A stretch of 49,174 nucleotides of DNA from Alphaproteobacteria bacterium (GTDB lineage Bacteria > Pseudomonadota > Alphaproteobacteria > Caulobacterales > Aquidulcibacteraceae). Each line of letters opens with the position of its first letter. Positions within the stretch are counted from its first letter, which is position 1. The notes under the pieces were generated by a model that saw only the letters and a program-made list of their open reading frames with translations, had not been told where the DNA came from and did no database searches. This document shows positions 8,570 to 17,394 of this stretch, in pieces. The DNA lies in the NCBI GenBank assembly GCA_027488965.1, contig JAIYAO010000008.1, forward strand, positions 1 through 49,174, in the 5' to 3' direction. The translations under genes and the position numbers were made by a program.

Positions 8570-9376
8570 ATGGAGACCCTAACGGCCCCGCCCCAGGCCC
8601 GCCGCTATGCCGGCATGAACTGGCTGGGCCTCCAGACCCTGCTCGAACGGGAAGTGAAACGATTCTGGAAGGTGGCGGCGCAGACCGTCATCGCCCCCCT
8701 GATTATGACGATCCTCTACATCGCCGTGTTCGCGCTGGCGCTGGGCGGGCGGGGGGCGCCCATCGGGGACGTGGCCTACATCGACTTCCTCGCCCCCGGC
8801 CTGATCATGATGGGGGTGATCAACAACGCGTTCCAGAACGCGTCCTCCTCCCTCATCATCGCCAAGATCCAGGGCAACGCCGTGGACTTCCTGATGCCGC
8901 CGCTCTCGGCGCTGGAGCTGACCATCGCCTTCATCGGCGGGGCGGCGGCCCGGGGCGTGCTGGTGGGGCTGTTTTCCGCGGCGGCGGTGGCGCCGTTCGC
9001 CGACATCACGCCCGACCACTGGTGGGCGGTGATCGTGTTCACGCTGGCGGCCTCGGTGATCTTCGGCGCCATGGGGCTGCTGGGCGGCGTCTGGGCCGAC
9101 AAGTTCGACCACCTGGCCGCCTTCACCAACTTCGTGGTGACCCCGCTCACGTTCCTGTCGGGCACGTTCTATTCCGTCTCCGCCCTGCCGGAGCCGTTCC
9201 GCGCGCTGGTGCAGTGGAATCCGGTGTTCTTCCTCATCGACGGTTTCCGCTACGGCTTCATCGGCGCCCCGGACGGGCCCATCGTGGTGGCGGCGTTGGT
9301 GTCGGTGGGGCTGGCGATCGCGCTGTCGGTGCTGTGCTGGGCGGTGATCCGCTCCGGGTGGCGGCTGAAGTCCTGA
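8570..9376 (+). CDS. ABC-2 type transporter permease
   Basis: The product is about 268 aa with six hydrophobic segments (for example VIAPLIMTILYIAVFALALGG near the N-terminus and VSVGLAIALSVLCWAVI at the C-terminus). It has the ABC-2 permease pattern IDFLAPGLIMMGVINNAFQNASSSLI. This family exports polysaccharides, lipids or drugs together with a separate ATPase. No ATPase gene is adjacent, so the partner must be encoded elsewhere. The start is uncertain: TTG 8555, GTG 8558 and ATG 8570 are in frame and none has a clear ribosome binding site. I chose the ATG. Confidence 0.88.
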   Translation: METLTAPPQARRYAGMNWLGLQTLLEREVKRFWKVAAQTVIAPLIMTILYIAVFALALGGRGAPIGDVAYIDFLAPGLIMMGVINNAFQNASSSLIIAKIQGNAVDFLMPPLSALELTIAFIGGAAARGVLVGLFSAAAVAPFADITPDHWWAVIVFTLAASVIFGAMGLLGGVWADKFDHLAAFTNFVVTPLTFLSGTFYSVSALPEPFRALVQWNPVFFLIDGFRYGFIGAPDGPIVVAALVSVGLAIALSVLCWAVIRSGWRLKS

Positions 9377-9465
9377 CGGCGCGTGCATCCAGACGGGCCG
9401 GCAGATGCATCGCTTCACGGCCATCCAGGCGTTACCATCCTGAAGTCCACGGAGGAGCCGCACCC

Positions 9466-10008
9466 ATGCGCATCCCGATCGCCCTTGCAGCCCTAGCCTT
9501 CGGCGCGCTCGCCGGCTGTTCGCCCACGTCCGAGGTTGCCGGCAAGGCCGCCGCGCCCGGCAAGGAGTGGACGATGCAGGTGGTCGGCGACGACGCCGGC
9601 GCGGTCTATGTGATCACCGGCCCCGACGGGCAGACGGCGGCCGCCCGCGTGGCGGACGGCGTCTCCACGCTGGTCGACGACGCCGCCGCGCAGAGCCTGG
9701 TGGGCGAGACCCGCGCGGCGCTGGCGGAGACGCCGGAGGCCCCCGAACGCGTGGACATCGCCGCACCGGGCTTCTCGCTGAAGGTCAACGCCGATGACGA
9801 CTCCGTGGACGGCGCCGAGAGGGGCAAGGTCGCCATCCGGATGGGCGGGGTCAGCGTGGATGTGGACGGCGAGGACGCCGGCGGCGCCGGCCGCGGCGCG
9901 GTCCGCATCTCCGGCGTCAACGCCCAGGCCGCCGGCGACTTCATCGACGAGATCGACGACCTGTCGCCCGAAGTGAAGGCGCAGATGCGCACGAAGCTCG
10001 GCCTCTGA
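9466..10008 (+). CDS. Putative lipoprotein of unknown function
   Basis: The start is the ATG at 9466, preceded by GGAGGAG (9451-9457); the longer track ORF is not supported. The 180-aa product has a lipobox LAGC (Cys18). The mature part is small, acidic and rich in Ala, Gly and Asp, with a repeated feel (VDIAAPGFSLKVNADDDSVDGAERGKVAIRMGGVSVDVDGEDAGG). It ends in a helix IDEIDDLSPEVKAQMRTKLGL. I do not recognise a domain. It is followed within 40 nt by a methyltransferase gene on the same strand. Confidence 0.75.
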   Translation: MRIPIALAALAFGALAGCSPTSEVAGKAAAPGKEWTMQVVGDDAGAVYVITGPDGQTAAARVADGVSTLVDDAAAQSLVGETRAALAETPEAPERVDIAAPGFSLKVNADDDSVDGAERGKVAIRMGGVSVDVDGEDAGGAGRGAVRISGVNAQAAGDFIDEIDDLSPEVKAQMRTKLGL

Positions 10009-10046
10009 GCGAGGCCGCCTCCCACGCCCCGCTGCTGCGGGTCGAT

Positions 10047-10778
10047 GTGCTGGCGCTGCAGCGCTTCTACGGCGCGCGTCTCGGCGAGATTGCGCGTGCG
10101 GCGGCGCTGCGGCGCATCGAGGCGCTGTGGCCCAGCTGCGGCGGCCTCGATGTGCTCGGCGTCGGCTACGCGCCGCCCTATCTGGAGCCCTTCCGCGCCG
10201 ATGCGCGCCGTGCCGTGGCGTTCATGCCGGCGGCGCAGGGCGCCGAGCGCTGGCCCGCCAGCGGCGGCGTCGCCACGGTGCTGGGGGAGGAGACGCGGTT
10301 GCCCTTTGCGGATGCCGTGTTCGACCGCGCGATCCTCGTGCACGCGCTGGAGGAATCGGAGGCGCCGCGGGTGCTGCTGCGGGAGGTCTGGCGGGTGATG
10401 GCGCCGGAGGGCCGGCTCGTGGTGGTCGCCGCCAACCGGGCGGGCCTGTGGGCCCGCGCCGACGCCACGCCCTTTGGCCACGGCCGCCCGTTCTCGCGCC
10501 GCCAGCTGGCGGGGCTTTTGGGGGATGCGATGTTCGAGCCCACGGCCTCGGCCATCGCGCTGCATGCGCCGCCCGTCGACTGGGGGCCGCTCACGGCGCT
10601 GGCCGACGCCTTCGAGCGCGGCGGCGAGATCGTGCGCGCCCCGTTCGGGGGGCTCGTGCTGATGGAGGCGGTCAAGCGGCTCTACGCCTCCACGGCGAAG
10701 GCGGGGCGCAAGGTGCTGCTGGCGCGCGCGCCCGTGCGGGCGTCGTCGCCCTTGCGCAAGGACGATGCATCGGATTGA
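10047..10778 (+). CDS. Class I SAM-dependent methyltransferase
   Basis: This 243-aa protein has LDVLGVGYAPPYLEPF as the SAM-binding loop, followed by ETRLPFADAVFDRAILVHALEES and LLREVWRVMAPEGRLVVVAANR, the pattern of type-11 methyltransferases. The GTG at 10047 is the first standard start in the frame, but the frame stays open further upstream, so the true start may be a few codons earlier. The glycine loop is less canonical than usual (GVGYAPPY instead of GxGxG). The substrate is unknown. It is followed after 8 nt by the P-II gene and may be co-transcribed with it. Confidence 0.82.
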   Translation: MLALQRFYGARLGEIARAAALRRIEALWPSCGGLDVLGVGYAPPYLEPFRADARRAVAFMPAAQGAERWPASGGVATVLGEETRLPFADAVFDRAILVHALEESEAPRVLLREVWRVMAPEGRLVVVAANRAGLWARADATPFGHGRPFSRRQLAGLLGDAMFEPTASAIALHAPPVDWGPLTALADAFERGGEIVRAPFGGLVLMEAVKRLYASTAKAGRKVLLARAPVRASSPLRKDDASD

Positions 10779-10786
10779 TTGCCGTC

Positions 10787-11128
10787 ATGAAACTCATCAC
10801 CGCGATCATCAAGCCCTCGCGGCTGGACCCCGTGCTCGATGCGTTGAAGGACGCGGGCGCCACGGGCCTCACCGTCACCGAAGTCCGCGGTTTCGGCCGC
10901 CAGAAGGGCAAGACGGAAGTGTATCGCGGCGCGGAATACGCGGTGAAACTGCTGCCCAAGATGAAGCTCGAAGTGGTCACCCCGGAAGATCGCGCCGACG
11001 CCATCGTGGAGGCGATCGCCGAAGCCGCCCGCAGCGGCAAGATCGGCGACGGCAAGATCTGGGTGTCGGAACTCGACTCCATCCTCCGCATCCGCACCGG
11101 CGAGCGGGACGAGAAGGCCGTCGACTAG
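10787..11128 (+). CDS. P-II family nitrogen regulatory protein
   Basis: The ATG at 10787 gives 113 aa, the normal P-II length; the track shows it only as the tail of a longer false ORF. It starts MKLITAIIKPSRLDPVLDAL. The T-loop carries Tyr46 and Tyr51 (VYRGAEYAVKLLPK), Tyr51 being the residue uridylylated in proteobacterial GlnB and GlnK. The C-terminal GKIWVSELDSILRIRTGE is the second family signature. P-II trimers sense ATP/ADP and 2-oxoglutarate and control glutamine synthetase, ammonium uptake and other targets. There is no amtB or glnA next to it, so GlnB versus GlnK cannot be decided from context. Confidence 0.94.
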   Translation: MKLITAIIKPSRLDPVLDALKDAGATGLTVTEVRGFGRQKGKTEVYRGAEYAVKLLPKMKLEVVTPEDRADAIVEAIAEAARSGKIGDGKIWVSELDSILRIRTGERDEKAVD

Positions 11129-11178
11129 CGTTACCCCGGTGACGCGCGCGTGCAGGGCGTCGATGGGAGGTTTCGACC

Positions 11179-11544
11179 ATGCGCATGTCCAGGTCCGTTA
11201 ACGTCGCGCGCCTCTTGGCGCTGGCGCTGCTGTGTGCGGCCGCCGCCTGCACCCCGCCGCAACCTGCCGTCACTTCGGCGCCGGACGCGCTCCCCGCCGA
11301 CGCGCCGCCCGGCCTCGTCTACGCCGCGCAGCACTGCGCCAGCTGCCATGCCATCCGTGGCGACCAGCTGCGCTCGCCCCATCCCGGCGCCACGCCCTTC
11401 CGCACCATCGCCAACACGTCCGGCATGACGGGCTACGCGCTCACCGCGTGGATGCGCACGTCCCACCCCACCATGCCCAACGTCGTGGTCGAGTCCGATC
11501 GCATCGAAGAGGTGTGGGACTACATGGTCACGCTGAAGGAGTAG
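11179..11544 (+). CDS. Small c-type cytochrome lipoprotein
   Basis: The ATG at 11179 is preceded by GGGAGG (11165-11170). The signal ends in the lipobox AAAC (Cys24), so the protein should be anchored in a membrane and face the periplasm. CASCH (Cys53 to His57) binds a single haem c covalently; the Met in TMPNVVVES, about 45 residues later, is a plausible sixth ligand. It has 121 aa in total, a minimal monohaem cytochrome domain. The electron donor and acceptor are unknown, as no oxidoreductase partner is adjacent. The next small membrane protein gene starts 10 nt downstream. Confidence 0.9.
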   Translation: MRMSRSVNVARLLALALLCAAAACTPPQPAVTSAPDALPADAPPGLVYAAQHCASCHAIRGDQLRSPHPGATPFRTIANTSGMTGYALTAWMRTSHPTMPNVVVESDRIEEVWDYMVTLKE

Positions 11545-11554
11545 GGCCCTGCGC

Positions 11555-11938
11555 GTGTTCCGGCCGGCCGCCGCCTACACCGGCATCGCCTACGCGGCGG
11601 GCTTCCTGTTCGGCGTCGTGCGGACGCTGGTCGTGACGCCCGCGGTCGGCCCGCTCTATGCGGTGCTTCTTGAGGCGCCGCTGATGCTCGCGGTCAGCTG
11701 GCTGGCGTGCGGCTGGGTGATGCGGCGGTTCGCCGTGCCGCCTGCGGCGCGCGTGCGTCTTATCATCGGCGCGCTGGCGTTCGTCCTGCTGATGGGGGTC
11801 GAACTGGCGGTGGCGCTCGTCCTGTTTAACCAGACGCCGGCGACGATCGCGGCAGGGTTCGCCACCGCCGCGGGCCTCGTGGGCCTCGCCGCGCAGGCGG
11901 CGTTCGCGCTGATGCCGTGGCTGCGGACTATTCGATGA
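11555..11938 (+). CDS. Small integral membrane protein, unknown
   Basis: This 127-aa protein starts with GTG. It has four hydrophobic segments (AAGFLFGVVRTLVVTPAVG, YAVLLEAPLMLAVSWLACGWVM, LIIGALAFVLLMGVELAVALVLF and FATAAGLVGLAAQAAFALMPWL). It lies 10 nt after the cytochrome gene on the same strand, so the two may form an operon. No family is recognised. Its last 11 bases overlap the end of the convergent MFS gene. Confidence 0.7.
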   Translation: MFRPAAAYTGIAYAAGFLFGVVRTLVVTPAVGPLYAVLLEAPLMLAVSWLACGWVMRRFAVPPAARVRLIIGALAFVLLMGVELAVALVLFNQTPATIAAGFATAAGLVGLAAQAAFALMPWLRTIR

Positions 11939-13208
11939 TGTCGGTGCGCAGCGTCCGCGCGGCGCGCCAGAAGTGGACCGCCGCCAGCGCCTGCGGGATC
12001 AAAAGCGCGGCCAGTCCCCAGCGCAGCGAGTCTGCGCCCACCAGCGGCGCAAGGCCCTCGCTCACCACGCCCACCAGCAGCGGCCCCACGCCAAGCCCCA
12101 CCAGCGTGGCCGTGGCGCTCTGCATCGCGGCGGCGCGGGCGCGGGCGTCGGCGGGCGTCATCCGCTGCAGCAGGGCGTAGCCGGGCGCCAGCGTCAAAGA
12201 CCGCAGGAACGCTTCGGTGGGGGAGGTGAACAGCAGCAGCAGCACCACCGGCGCGAACGCGCCGATCGCGCCGAACGGCAGCACCGCCGCCAGCGCGATG
12301 GCCGGCATCCACGCCAGCCAGCGCGTGTCGGTCTTTGCGAAGCGGTCCCCCAGATAGCCGCCCAGCCATGTGGCGATCAGCGCCGCCACTGCGCCGAGCG
12401 TGGCGAACACCGCGCCCGCCTGTCCCGGCGTCCACTCGAAGTAGCGCACCACGAACACGATGCCCCACGCGAGGCCGCCGTAGGACGCCGCAGACCCCCA
12501 CGCGCCCGCCAGCATCAGGTGGCGGAACGCGGGCTTCTTCAGCAGCGCGCGAAAGCCCGCGTCCTCCGCCACGCCTGGCGCGCGCGGCGTGGCGCGGCGC
12601 ACCGGCTCCGGCAGGCCGAACAGCACCAGCAGCGCCACCGCCATGCTCACGCCGCCCAGGATGAAGAACGCGTTGCGCCAGCCATAGGCGTCCGCCAGCG
12701 GCCCGCCGATGAACCCCGCCGCCGCCAGCCCCAGCGGCACGCCCATGGCGTACACGCCCAGCGCGCGGCCGCGCTTTTCAGGAGTCACGTAATCCGAAAT
12801 CAGCGCCTGCGCGCACGGATTGCAGCCCGCTTCCGCCACGCTCATGGTCATGCGCGCCACAGCGAGCTGCGTGAAGCTGGCGGCGAAGCCCGCGGCGCCC
12901 GTCAGCGCACCCCACACCAGCGCGCAGGCCGCGAGGATCCGCACACGGTGCCAGCGGTCCGCCATCCACGCGATGGGCAAGGCCGCCGCCGAGTACAGCA
13001 CCGCAAACAGCGGCCCCGTGAGCAGGCCCAGCTGCGTGTCCGACAGGCCGAGTTCAAGCCGGATCGGCTCCGCCACGATCGCCAGCAGCTGGCGGTCGAG
13101 CAGGTTGAGCGACCACGCCGCGGTCAGCACGAACAGACAGAAATTGACGCGGCCGGGCGACAATTCCTGCGCGGGCGCGGCTGCGCCCTGCGCGCCGATG
13201 ACGGTCAT
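11928..13208 (-). CDS. MFS transporter (spinster-like)
   Basis: This 426-aa protein has twelve hydrophobic segments. The start ATG at 13208 has GGAGGAG 7 nt upstream. After the first helix it has LNLLDRQLLAIVAEPIRLELGLSDTQLGLLTG, typical of the spinster-like branch of the major facilitator superfamily. The conserved loop 2-3 motif appears as DRWHRVRILAACALVWG. It should be an inner-membrane secondary transporter of an organic substrate that cannot be deduced here. A separate 112-bp gap precedes the downstream end of the SDR gene. Confidence 0.92.
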   Translation of the reverse strand: MTVIGAQGAAAPAQELSPGRVNFCLFVLTAAWSLNLLDRQLLAIVAEPIRLELGLSDTQLGLLTGPLFAVLYSAAALPIAWMADRWHRVRILAACALVWGALTGAAGFAASFTQLAVARMTMSVAEAGCNPCAQALISDYVTPEKRGRALGVYAMGVPLGLAAAGFIGGPLADAYGWRNAFFILGGVSMAVALLVLFGLPEPVRRATPRAPGVAEDAGFRALLKKPAFRHLMLAGAWGSAASYGGLAWGIVFVVRYFEWTPGQAGAVFATLGAVAALIATWLGGYLGDRFAKTDTRWLAWMPAIALAAVLPFGAIGAFAPVVLLLLFTSPTEAFLRSLTLAPGYALLQRMTPADARARAAAMQSATATLVGLGVGPLLVGVVSEGLAPLVGADSLRWGLAALLIPQALAAVHFWRAARTLRTDIIE

Positions 13209-13320
13209 GCGGGTGCTCCTCCGGCGGCGCGGTGGGAGCCCGCGCTCTTGTGGAGGTCAGTGTTTCATCGGCAGGGGAGGGCGGCAAGCCGTTCCCGTAG
13301 GGCGCCCCCGCGCGTGCGCC

Positions 13321-14091
13321 TCAGAAGTTCACGCGGTTCGAGATCGCGCCGTCGACGACCAGGTTCGAACCGGTGGTGTAGCTGGAGACGGGGCTGGCCA
13401 GGAACACCGCGGCGTTGGCGATTTCCTGCGCCGTCGCGCAGCGCCCGGTGGGATTGCGCGCCAGCTGCTTCTTGAAGAAGTCCGGCATGTTGGTCTCCAC
13501 CATGTGCCACACGCCGCCCTCGAAATAGACCATGCCGGGCGAGACCACGTTCACGCGGATGCCGGCCCTGGCGTGCTGGCGCGCCAGCCCCTTGGCCATG
13601 TGGATCAGCGAGGCCTTCACCGGCCCGTAGGAGTCCGCCATCTCCGCCACCGCCGCCGAGATGGAGGCGATGATGACGAAGGCGGCGTCGCCCTTCGCCG
13701 TGGCGGCGTCGGCCAGCATCGGCTGCGCGGCTTCGAAGGCGTTGACGGCGCCCAGCACGTCGAGCCGGAAGTTCTGCTCCCAGGCGGACACGTCGTTGCC
13801 CTGCGCCATGGCGCCGGCGTTGGAGACGAGGATGTCGATGCCGCCCAGCTCAGCGCCCGCCGTGGCGATCCACGCCTTCAGCGCGGCCCCGTCCATGATG
13901 TCCACGCTGGCGCCCGTCGCGTTCACGCCGAAGCCCTTCAGCGCCGCCACGGTCTCGGCCACCTGGCCGGCGTTGCGCGCGCATACGGCGACATCCGCGC
14001 CTTCCTTCGCCAGCGTGTCGGCGATCGCGCGCCCGATGCCACGGGTGCCGCCAAGGATGACGGCCTTCTTGCCTTTGAGTCCGAGATCCAT
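13321..14091 (-). CDS. SDR family NAD(P)-dependent oxidoreductase
   Basis: At 256 aa this is the classical short-chain dehydrogenase length. The cofactor loop is GGTRGIGRAIA near the N-terminus, LVSNAGAM is the NAG motif, and IIASISAA with YGPVKAS supply the catalytic Ser and the YxxxK pair. The C-terminal RVNVVSPGMV and TGSNLVVDGAIS are also typical. Arg after the first Gly pair and SVDIMD at the second strand do not settle NAD versus NADP preference. The substrate is unknown. The start has GGAGGA upstream and lies 80 bp from the divergent caspase gene. Confidence 0.93.
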   Translation of the reverse strand: MDLGLKGKKAVILGGTRGIGRAIADTLAKEGADVAVCARNAGQVAETVAALKGFGVNATGASVDIMDGAALKAWIATAGAELGGIDILVSNAGAMAQGNDVSAWEQNFRLDVLGAVNAFEAAQPMLADAATAKGDAAFVIIASISAAVAEMADSYGPVKASLIHMAKGLARQHARAGIRVNVVSPGMVYFEGGVWHMVETNMPDFFKKQLARNPTGRCATAQEIANAAVFLASPVSSYTTGSNLVVDGAISNRVNF

Positions 14092-14171
14092 GGTGTCCTC
14101 CGGCGCGAGAATCCGCGACTTTTGTAGATTGCGCTTCTGATCTAGACTGGTTCCGTCCGTGGGGGAACGCC

Positions 14172-15416
14172 GTGTTCAGACAACTCCTTCTCGTCGCCGC
14201 AGGGCTGATTCTCGCGCTCCTGCCCGCCAGCGCCCAGCAGGCGCCGCGCCGCGTGGCGCTGATCATCGCCAACGCCACCTATGCCGGGTACCGGCCGCTA
14301 CCGAACACCACCGTCGATGCGGGGCTCGTGGAGGCGGCGTTGCGCCGCGTAGGCTTCGAGGTGCAGAAGCAGACCGATCTCGGCATCGGCCAGATGCGCA
14401 CCGCGCTCGGCGCGTTTCAGACGCGCGCGCAGGGGGCGGATGTGGCGCTGGTGTACTACGCCGGCCACGGCATGGAGGCGGGGGGCAAGAACTGGCTGAT
14501 CCCCACCGACGCACGCCTCGCCACCGACGCCGAACTCGATTTCCAGGCCATCGAAGCCAACCTCGTGATCCGCGCCGCCGGCGGCGCGAAGGCGCGCATA
14601 GTCGTGCTCGACGCATGTCGGGACAATCCGTTCGCTGCGCGAATGCGAGGCACGGGCGTGTATCGCGTGACGCGCAGCACCGGGGGTGGGCTTGGAGCGC
14701 TCGACGTGCAGGCTGCACGGGGAACGTTGCTGATGTACTCAGCCGCTAGCGGCGAATTGGCGGACGATGGCCCCATTGGTCGTGGGAGTCCGTTCGCACG
14801 AGCGTTCTCGCGCTTTATGCCGGAGCCCGGTGTGGAACTACGCGTTGCAGTGGGAAAGGTTGCGGACGCGGTGTACGCTGAGACTGGGCAGCGGCAGTTG
14901 CCATTCACAACGACCAGCCTATCCGGAAATGAGGTGTTTCTGGCTGGTCCACCCGCAGACTATGACGCTAGACAAGCAGAGGCGCTTTACTGGGCATCTT
15001 GTTGCGGTCCTGCGGCAACTGTTTCAGATCTCAACACCTACCTATCAAAGGTCAGTCGCCGCGAGTTGCCGGGATTGTACGCGGAGACAGCCCGGAGTCG
15101 GCTGCGGGCGGTTCAGTCTACAAAGGCGTCCGCAAAAGTGCCCCAGGCCTCGCCCGAACGAAGCCGACTCTTGGGGACTTGGGAAGGGCAAGGCTTGTCT
15201 TGTTGGTCAGGAACGCTGCGCATTCGTCAAGAGAATGGGCGCCTCAGACTTCTAAAGAAAAATCTGAACATTCCAGATTTCATATCGCATGATATTGTGA
15301 TCGCTGATGCCAACACCTTTAGTGCGGGATGGTCGCGCTTCGAATTCGTGGGCGCGGATCGTGTTCGCGAATACCAGCTTGGAATTCCGGGTTGTGTCTA
15401 CCGGCGTTCAGCGTGA
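14172..15416 (+). CDS. Secreted caspase-like (C14/metacaspase) protein
   Basis: A GTG start at 14172 follows GGGGGA. The 414-aa product has a signal peptide (ending about LPASAQ). The caspase fold follows: RVALIIANATYAG, VALVYYAGHGMEAGGKNWLIPTDA with His99, and IVVLDACRDNPF with Cys149, so the catalytic dyad is intact. The C-terminal half is unrelated to the peptidase and ends in LLGTWEGQGLSCWSGTLRIRQENGRLRL, perhaps a small beta-barrel. The GC content falls sharply from about 14,760; one 60-base block near 15,241 counts only 21 G+C. This points to a foreign or rapidly changing C-terminus. The protein is probably periplasmic. Confidence 0.9.
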   Translation: MFRQLLLVAAGLILALLPASAQQAPRRVALIIANATYAGYRPLPNTTVDAGLVEAALRRVGFEVQKQTDLGIGQMRTALGAFQTRAQGADVALVYYAGHGMEAGGKNWLIPTDARLATDAELDFQAIEANLVIRAAGGAKARIVVLDACRDNPFAARMRGTGVYRVTRSTGGGLGALDVQAARGTLLMYSAASGELADDGPIGRGSPFARAFSRFMPEPGVELRVAVGKVADAVYAETGQRQLPFTTTSLSGNEVFLAGPPADYDARQAEALYWASCCGPAATVSDLNTYLSKVSRRELPGLYAETARSRLRAVQSTKASAKVPQASPERSRLLGTWEGQGLSCWSGTLRIRQENGRLRLLKKNLNIPDFISHDIVIADANTFSAGWSRFEFVGADRVREYQLGIPGCVYRRSA

Positions 15417-15428
15417 GCTTCACCGGTC

Positions 15429-15442
15429 TGTACAGTTGTACA
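15429..15442. other. Palindrome TGTACA-GT-TGTACA between convergent genes
   Basis: Two TGTACA palindromes separated by GT lie in the 29-bp gap between the caspase gene stop and the metW stop. It sits at the edge of the AT-rich patch. It could be a small hairpin or a protein site; nothing else supports a function. Confidence 0.3.
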
Positions 15443-15445
15443 ACT

Positions 15446-16102
15446 TCACGCCCGCAGCGGCACCACGTCCGCGCTCGGCCGCGCCGCCGTCTCGCGCGCG
15501 CGCAGCACGAACACCACGTCCTCCGCAAACCAGTTGGCGCGCCACAGGATGCGCGCGAACGGGCCGCCCGCGTGGCCGCCGCTGATGGGGAAGGCGCGCT
15601 CCACCGTGAGGCCGAGGCTTTCCGACAACGCCGCGAAGTCGCGCACGGTGCACAGGTGGATGTTTTCCGTCTCGTGCCACGGCGCGGGCAGCGACGGGTT
15701 CACCGGCATCTTGCCGGTGAGCAGCAGCGCAAGCCGCGTGCGCCAGTGGCCGAAGTTCGGCAGCGAGACGATGACGCGGTCGCCGATGCGGGCGAGTTCG
15801 GTCAGCACCGCGCCGGGCCGGTGCACGGCCTGGATGGTCTTGGACAGGATCACGTAGTCGAAGCTCTGGTCGGGGAAGAACTGCAGGTCGCGGTCGGCGT
15901 CGCCCTGCACCACCGACAGGCCCTTGCCCACGCACGCGTTCACGCCCGCCTGGGACAACTCCATGCCGCGGCCCTTGACGCGCTTTTCCCGGATCAGCCG
16001 CTGCAGCAGCACGCCGTCGCCGCAGCCCACGTCGAGCACGCGCGCGTGCGCACGCACCTGGGAGACGATCACCTCGTAGTCGGCGCGCTGGGCGGGGGTC
16101 AT
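15446..16102 (-). CDS. metW: MetW, methionine biosynthesis methyltransferase-fold protein
   Basis: This 218-aa protein has the class I methyltransferase loop VLDVGCGDGVLLQRL and the MetW-specific features RGMELSQAGVNACVGKGLSVVQGDAD, YVILSKTIQAVHRP and SLPNFGHWRTRLALLLTGKMPV. MetW pairs genetically with MetX in many proteobacteria and is needed for, or supports, the homoserine acylation step. The start lies 10 nt after the metX stop on the same strand, so the two are translated from one transcript. Confidence 0.95.
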   Translation of the reverse strand: MTPAQRADYEVIVSQVRAHARVLDVGCGDGVLLQRLIREKRVKGRGMELSQAGVNACVGKGLSVVQGDADRDLQFFPDQSFDYVILSKTIQAVHRPGAVLTELARIGDRVIVSLPNFGHWRTRLALLLTGKMPVNPSLPAPWHETENIHLCTVRDFAALSESLGLTVERAFPISGGHAGGPFARILWRANWFAEDVVFVLRARETAARPSADVVPLRA

Positions 16103-16112
16103 GGGGCGCGCA

Positions 16113-17318
16113 TCACCGCCGCACGCCCGCCGGCAGGCCGCGCGCGCTCGCCGCGGAATCGATGAAGCCCGCCAGCGCGTGTTCGAACGCAGGTTCTTCC
16201 AGGAGGAAGGCGTCGTGGCCCTTGTCGGTGTCGATCTCCACGTAGCTAGCCTCCGCGCCGGCGGCGATCAGCGCGCGCACGATGTGCTTTGCGCCCTCCG
16301 GCGGGTAGTGCCAGTCCGACGAGAAGGAGAAGGCGCAGAACTTCGTCTGGCTGTCGGCGAAGGCGTGGGGCAGCGCGCCGCCGAAATCGCCGGCGAGATC
16401 GAAGTAGTCCACCGCGCGGGTGATGTAGAGGTAGGAGTTGGCGTCGAAGCGGTCGACGAAGCTCTGGCCCTGGTGGCGCAGGTAGCTTTCCACCTGGAAG
16501 TCCGCATCGAAGCCGAACGAGATCTTGTCTCGCGCCTGCAGGGCGCGGTCGAACTTGCGGTGCAGCGCGCTCTCCGAGAGGTAGGTGATGTGCGCGGCCA
16601 TGCGCGCCACCGCCAGCCCCTTCGACGGGCGCACGCCCTCGGCCAGATAGTCGCCGCCGCGCCAGTCCGGATCGGCCATGATGGCCTGGCGGCCCACCTC
16701 GTAGAACGCGATGTTCTGGGCGCTGTGGCGCGCCGCCGTGGCGATGGGGCAGCAGGCGAACACGCGCCGGGGATACGCCGCCGCCCACTGCAGCGCCTGC
16801 ATGCCGCCGATGGAGCCGCCGATGACGCAGAACAGCTCCTCGATGCCCAGCGCCTCCACCAGCATCGCCTGCGCGCGCACCATGTCGGGCACGGTGAACA
16901 CGGGGAACCGCAAGCCCCACGGCCGCCCGTCCTCGTGAAACGACGCGGGCCCGGACGTGCCCATGCAGCCGCCGAGCACGTTCGCGCAGATCACGAAGAA
17001 GCGGTTGGTGTCGATCGGCTTGCCCGGCCCCACGATGCGCGGCCACCAGGCCGGACGCCCCGTCACGGGGTTGGAGGACGCCACATACTGGTCGCCCGTC
17101 AGCGCGTGACACACGAGCACCGCGTTGGATTTGTCCGCCGCAAGCTCGCCGTAGGTCTCGTAGCCGATGGTGAGGCCGGAGAGCTTCTCGCCGTTGGAGA
17201 ACTGCAGCGGCTGGTCGGGGCCGAACGTGATGGTGCGCAGGCCGCCGGCGGAGGACCAGGAACGCAAGGGTGAGGGGGCGCGAGTCATTCCTGCCTCGAT
17301 AGCACGCGTCGCGCGCAT
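16113..17318 (-). CDS. metX: Homoserine O-acyltransferase (MetX)
   Basis: I choose the ATG at 17318 because GGGAGGGG stands just upstream; the next in-frame ATG (17288) has a poorer site, and the 533-aa track ORF runs far into the divergent gene. This gives 401 aa. The alpha/beta-hydrolase fold has the nucleophile elbow [11 protein letters not shown] (Ser169), an Asp in FSSDWHYPP and the catalytic His in [10 protein letters not shown]. The conserved [11 protein letters not shown] is also present. The enzyme acylates L-homoserine to start methionine synthesis. Whether it uses acetyl- or succinyl-CoA cannot be decided by eye. It forms an operon with metW, divergent from the chorismate mutase gene. 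Confidence 0.95.
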   Translation of the reverse strand: MRATRAIEAGMTRAPSPLRSWSSAGGLRTITFGPDQPLQFSNGEKLSGLTIGYETYGELAADKSNAVLVCHALTGDQYVASSNPVTGRPAWWPRIVGPGKPIDTNRFFVICANVLGGCMGTSGPASFHEDGRPWGLRFPVFTVPDMVRAQAMLVEALGIEELFCVIGGSIGGMQALQWAAAYPRRVFACCPIATAARHSAQNIAFYEVGRQAIMADPDWRGGDYLAEGVRPSKGLAVARMAAHITYLSESALHRKFDRALQARDKISFGFDADFQVESYLRHQGQSFVDRFDANSYLYITRAVDYFDLAGDFGGALPHAFADSQTKFCAFSFSSDWHYPPEGAKHIVRALIAAGAEASYVEIDTDKGHDAFLLEEPAFEHALAGFIDSAASARGLPAGVRR

Positions 17319-17394
17319 TTCACCCCTCCCGAAGTGAACACAGTTCCCAAGGTTGCGCGGGGGCGCTCCATGGGGTGCACTGAGATTCGTGACC

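Noticed and set aside
14172-15416. Caspase gene as part of a gasdermin-type or other defence system
   Set aside because: No gasdermin, sensor or other defence gene is adjacent, and the protein carries a secretion signal.
17319-17394. SAM-II type riboswitch upstream of metX
   Set aside because: Expected in many alphaproteobacterial metX leaders, but the 76-bp gap shows no GCUAAAA-type conserved core or pseudoknot arms.
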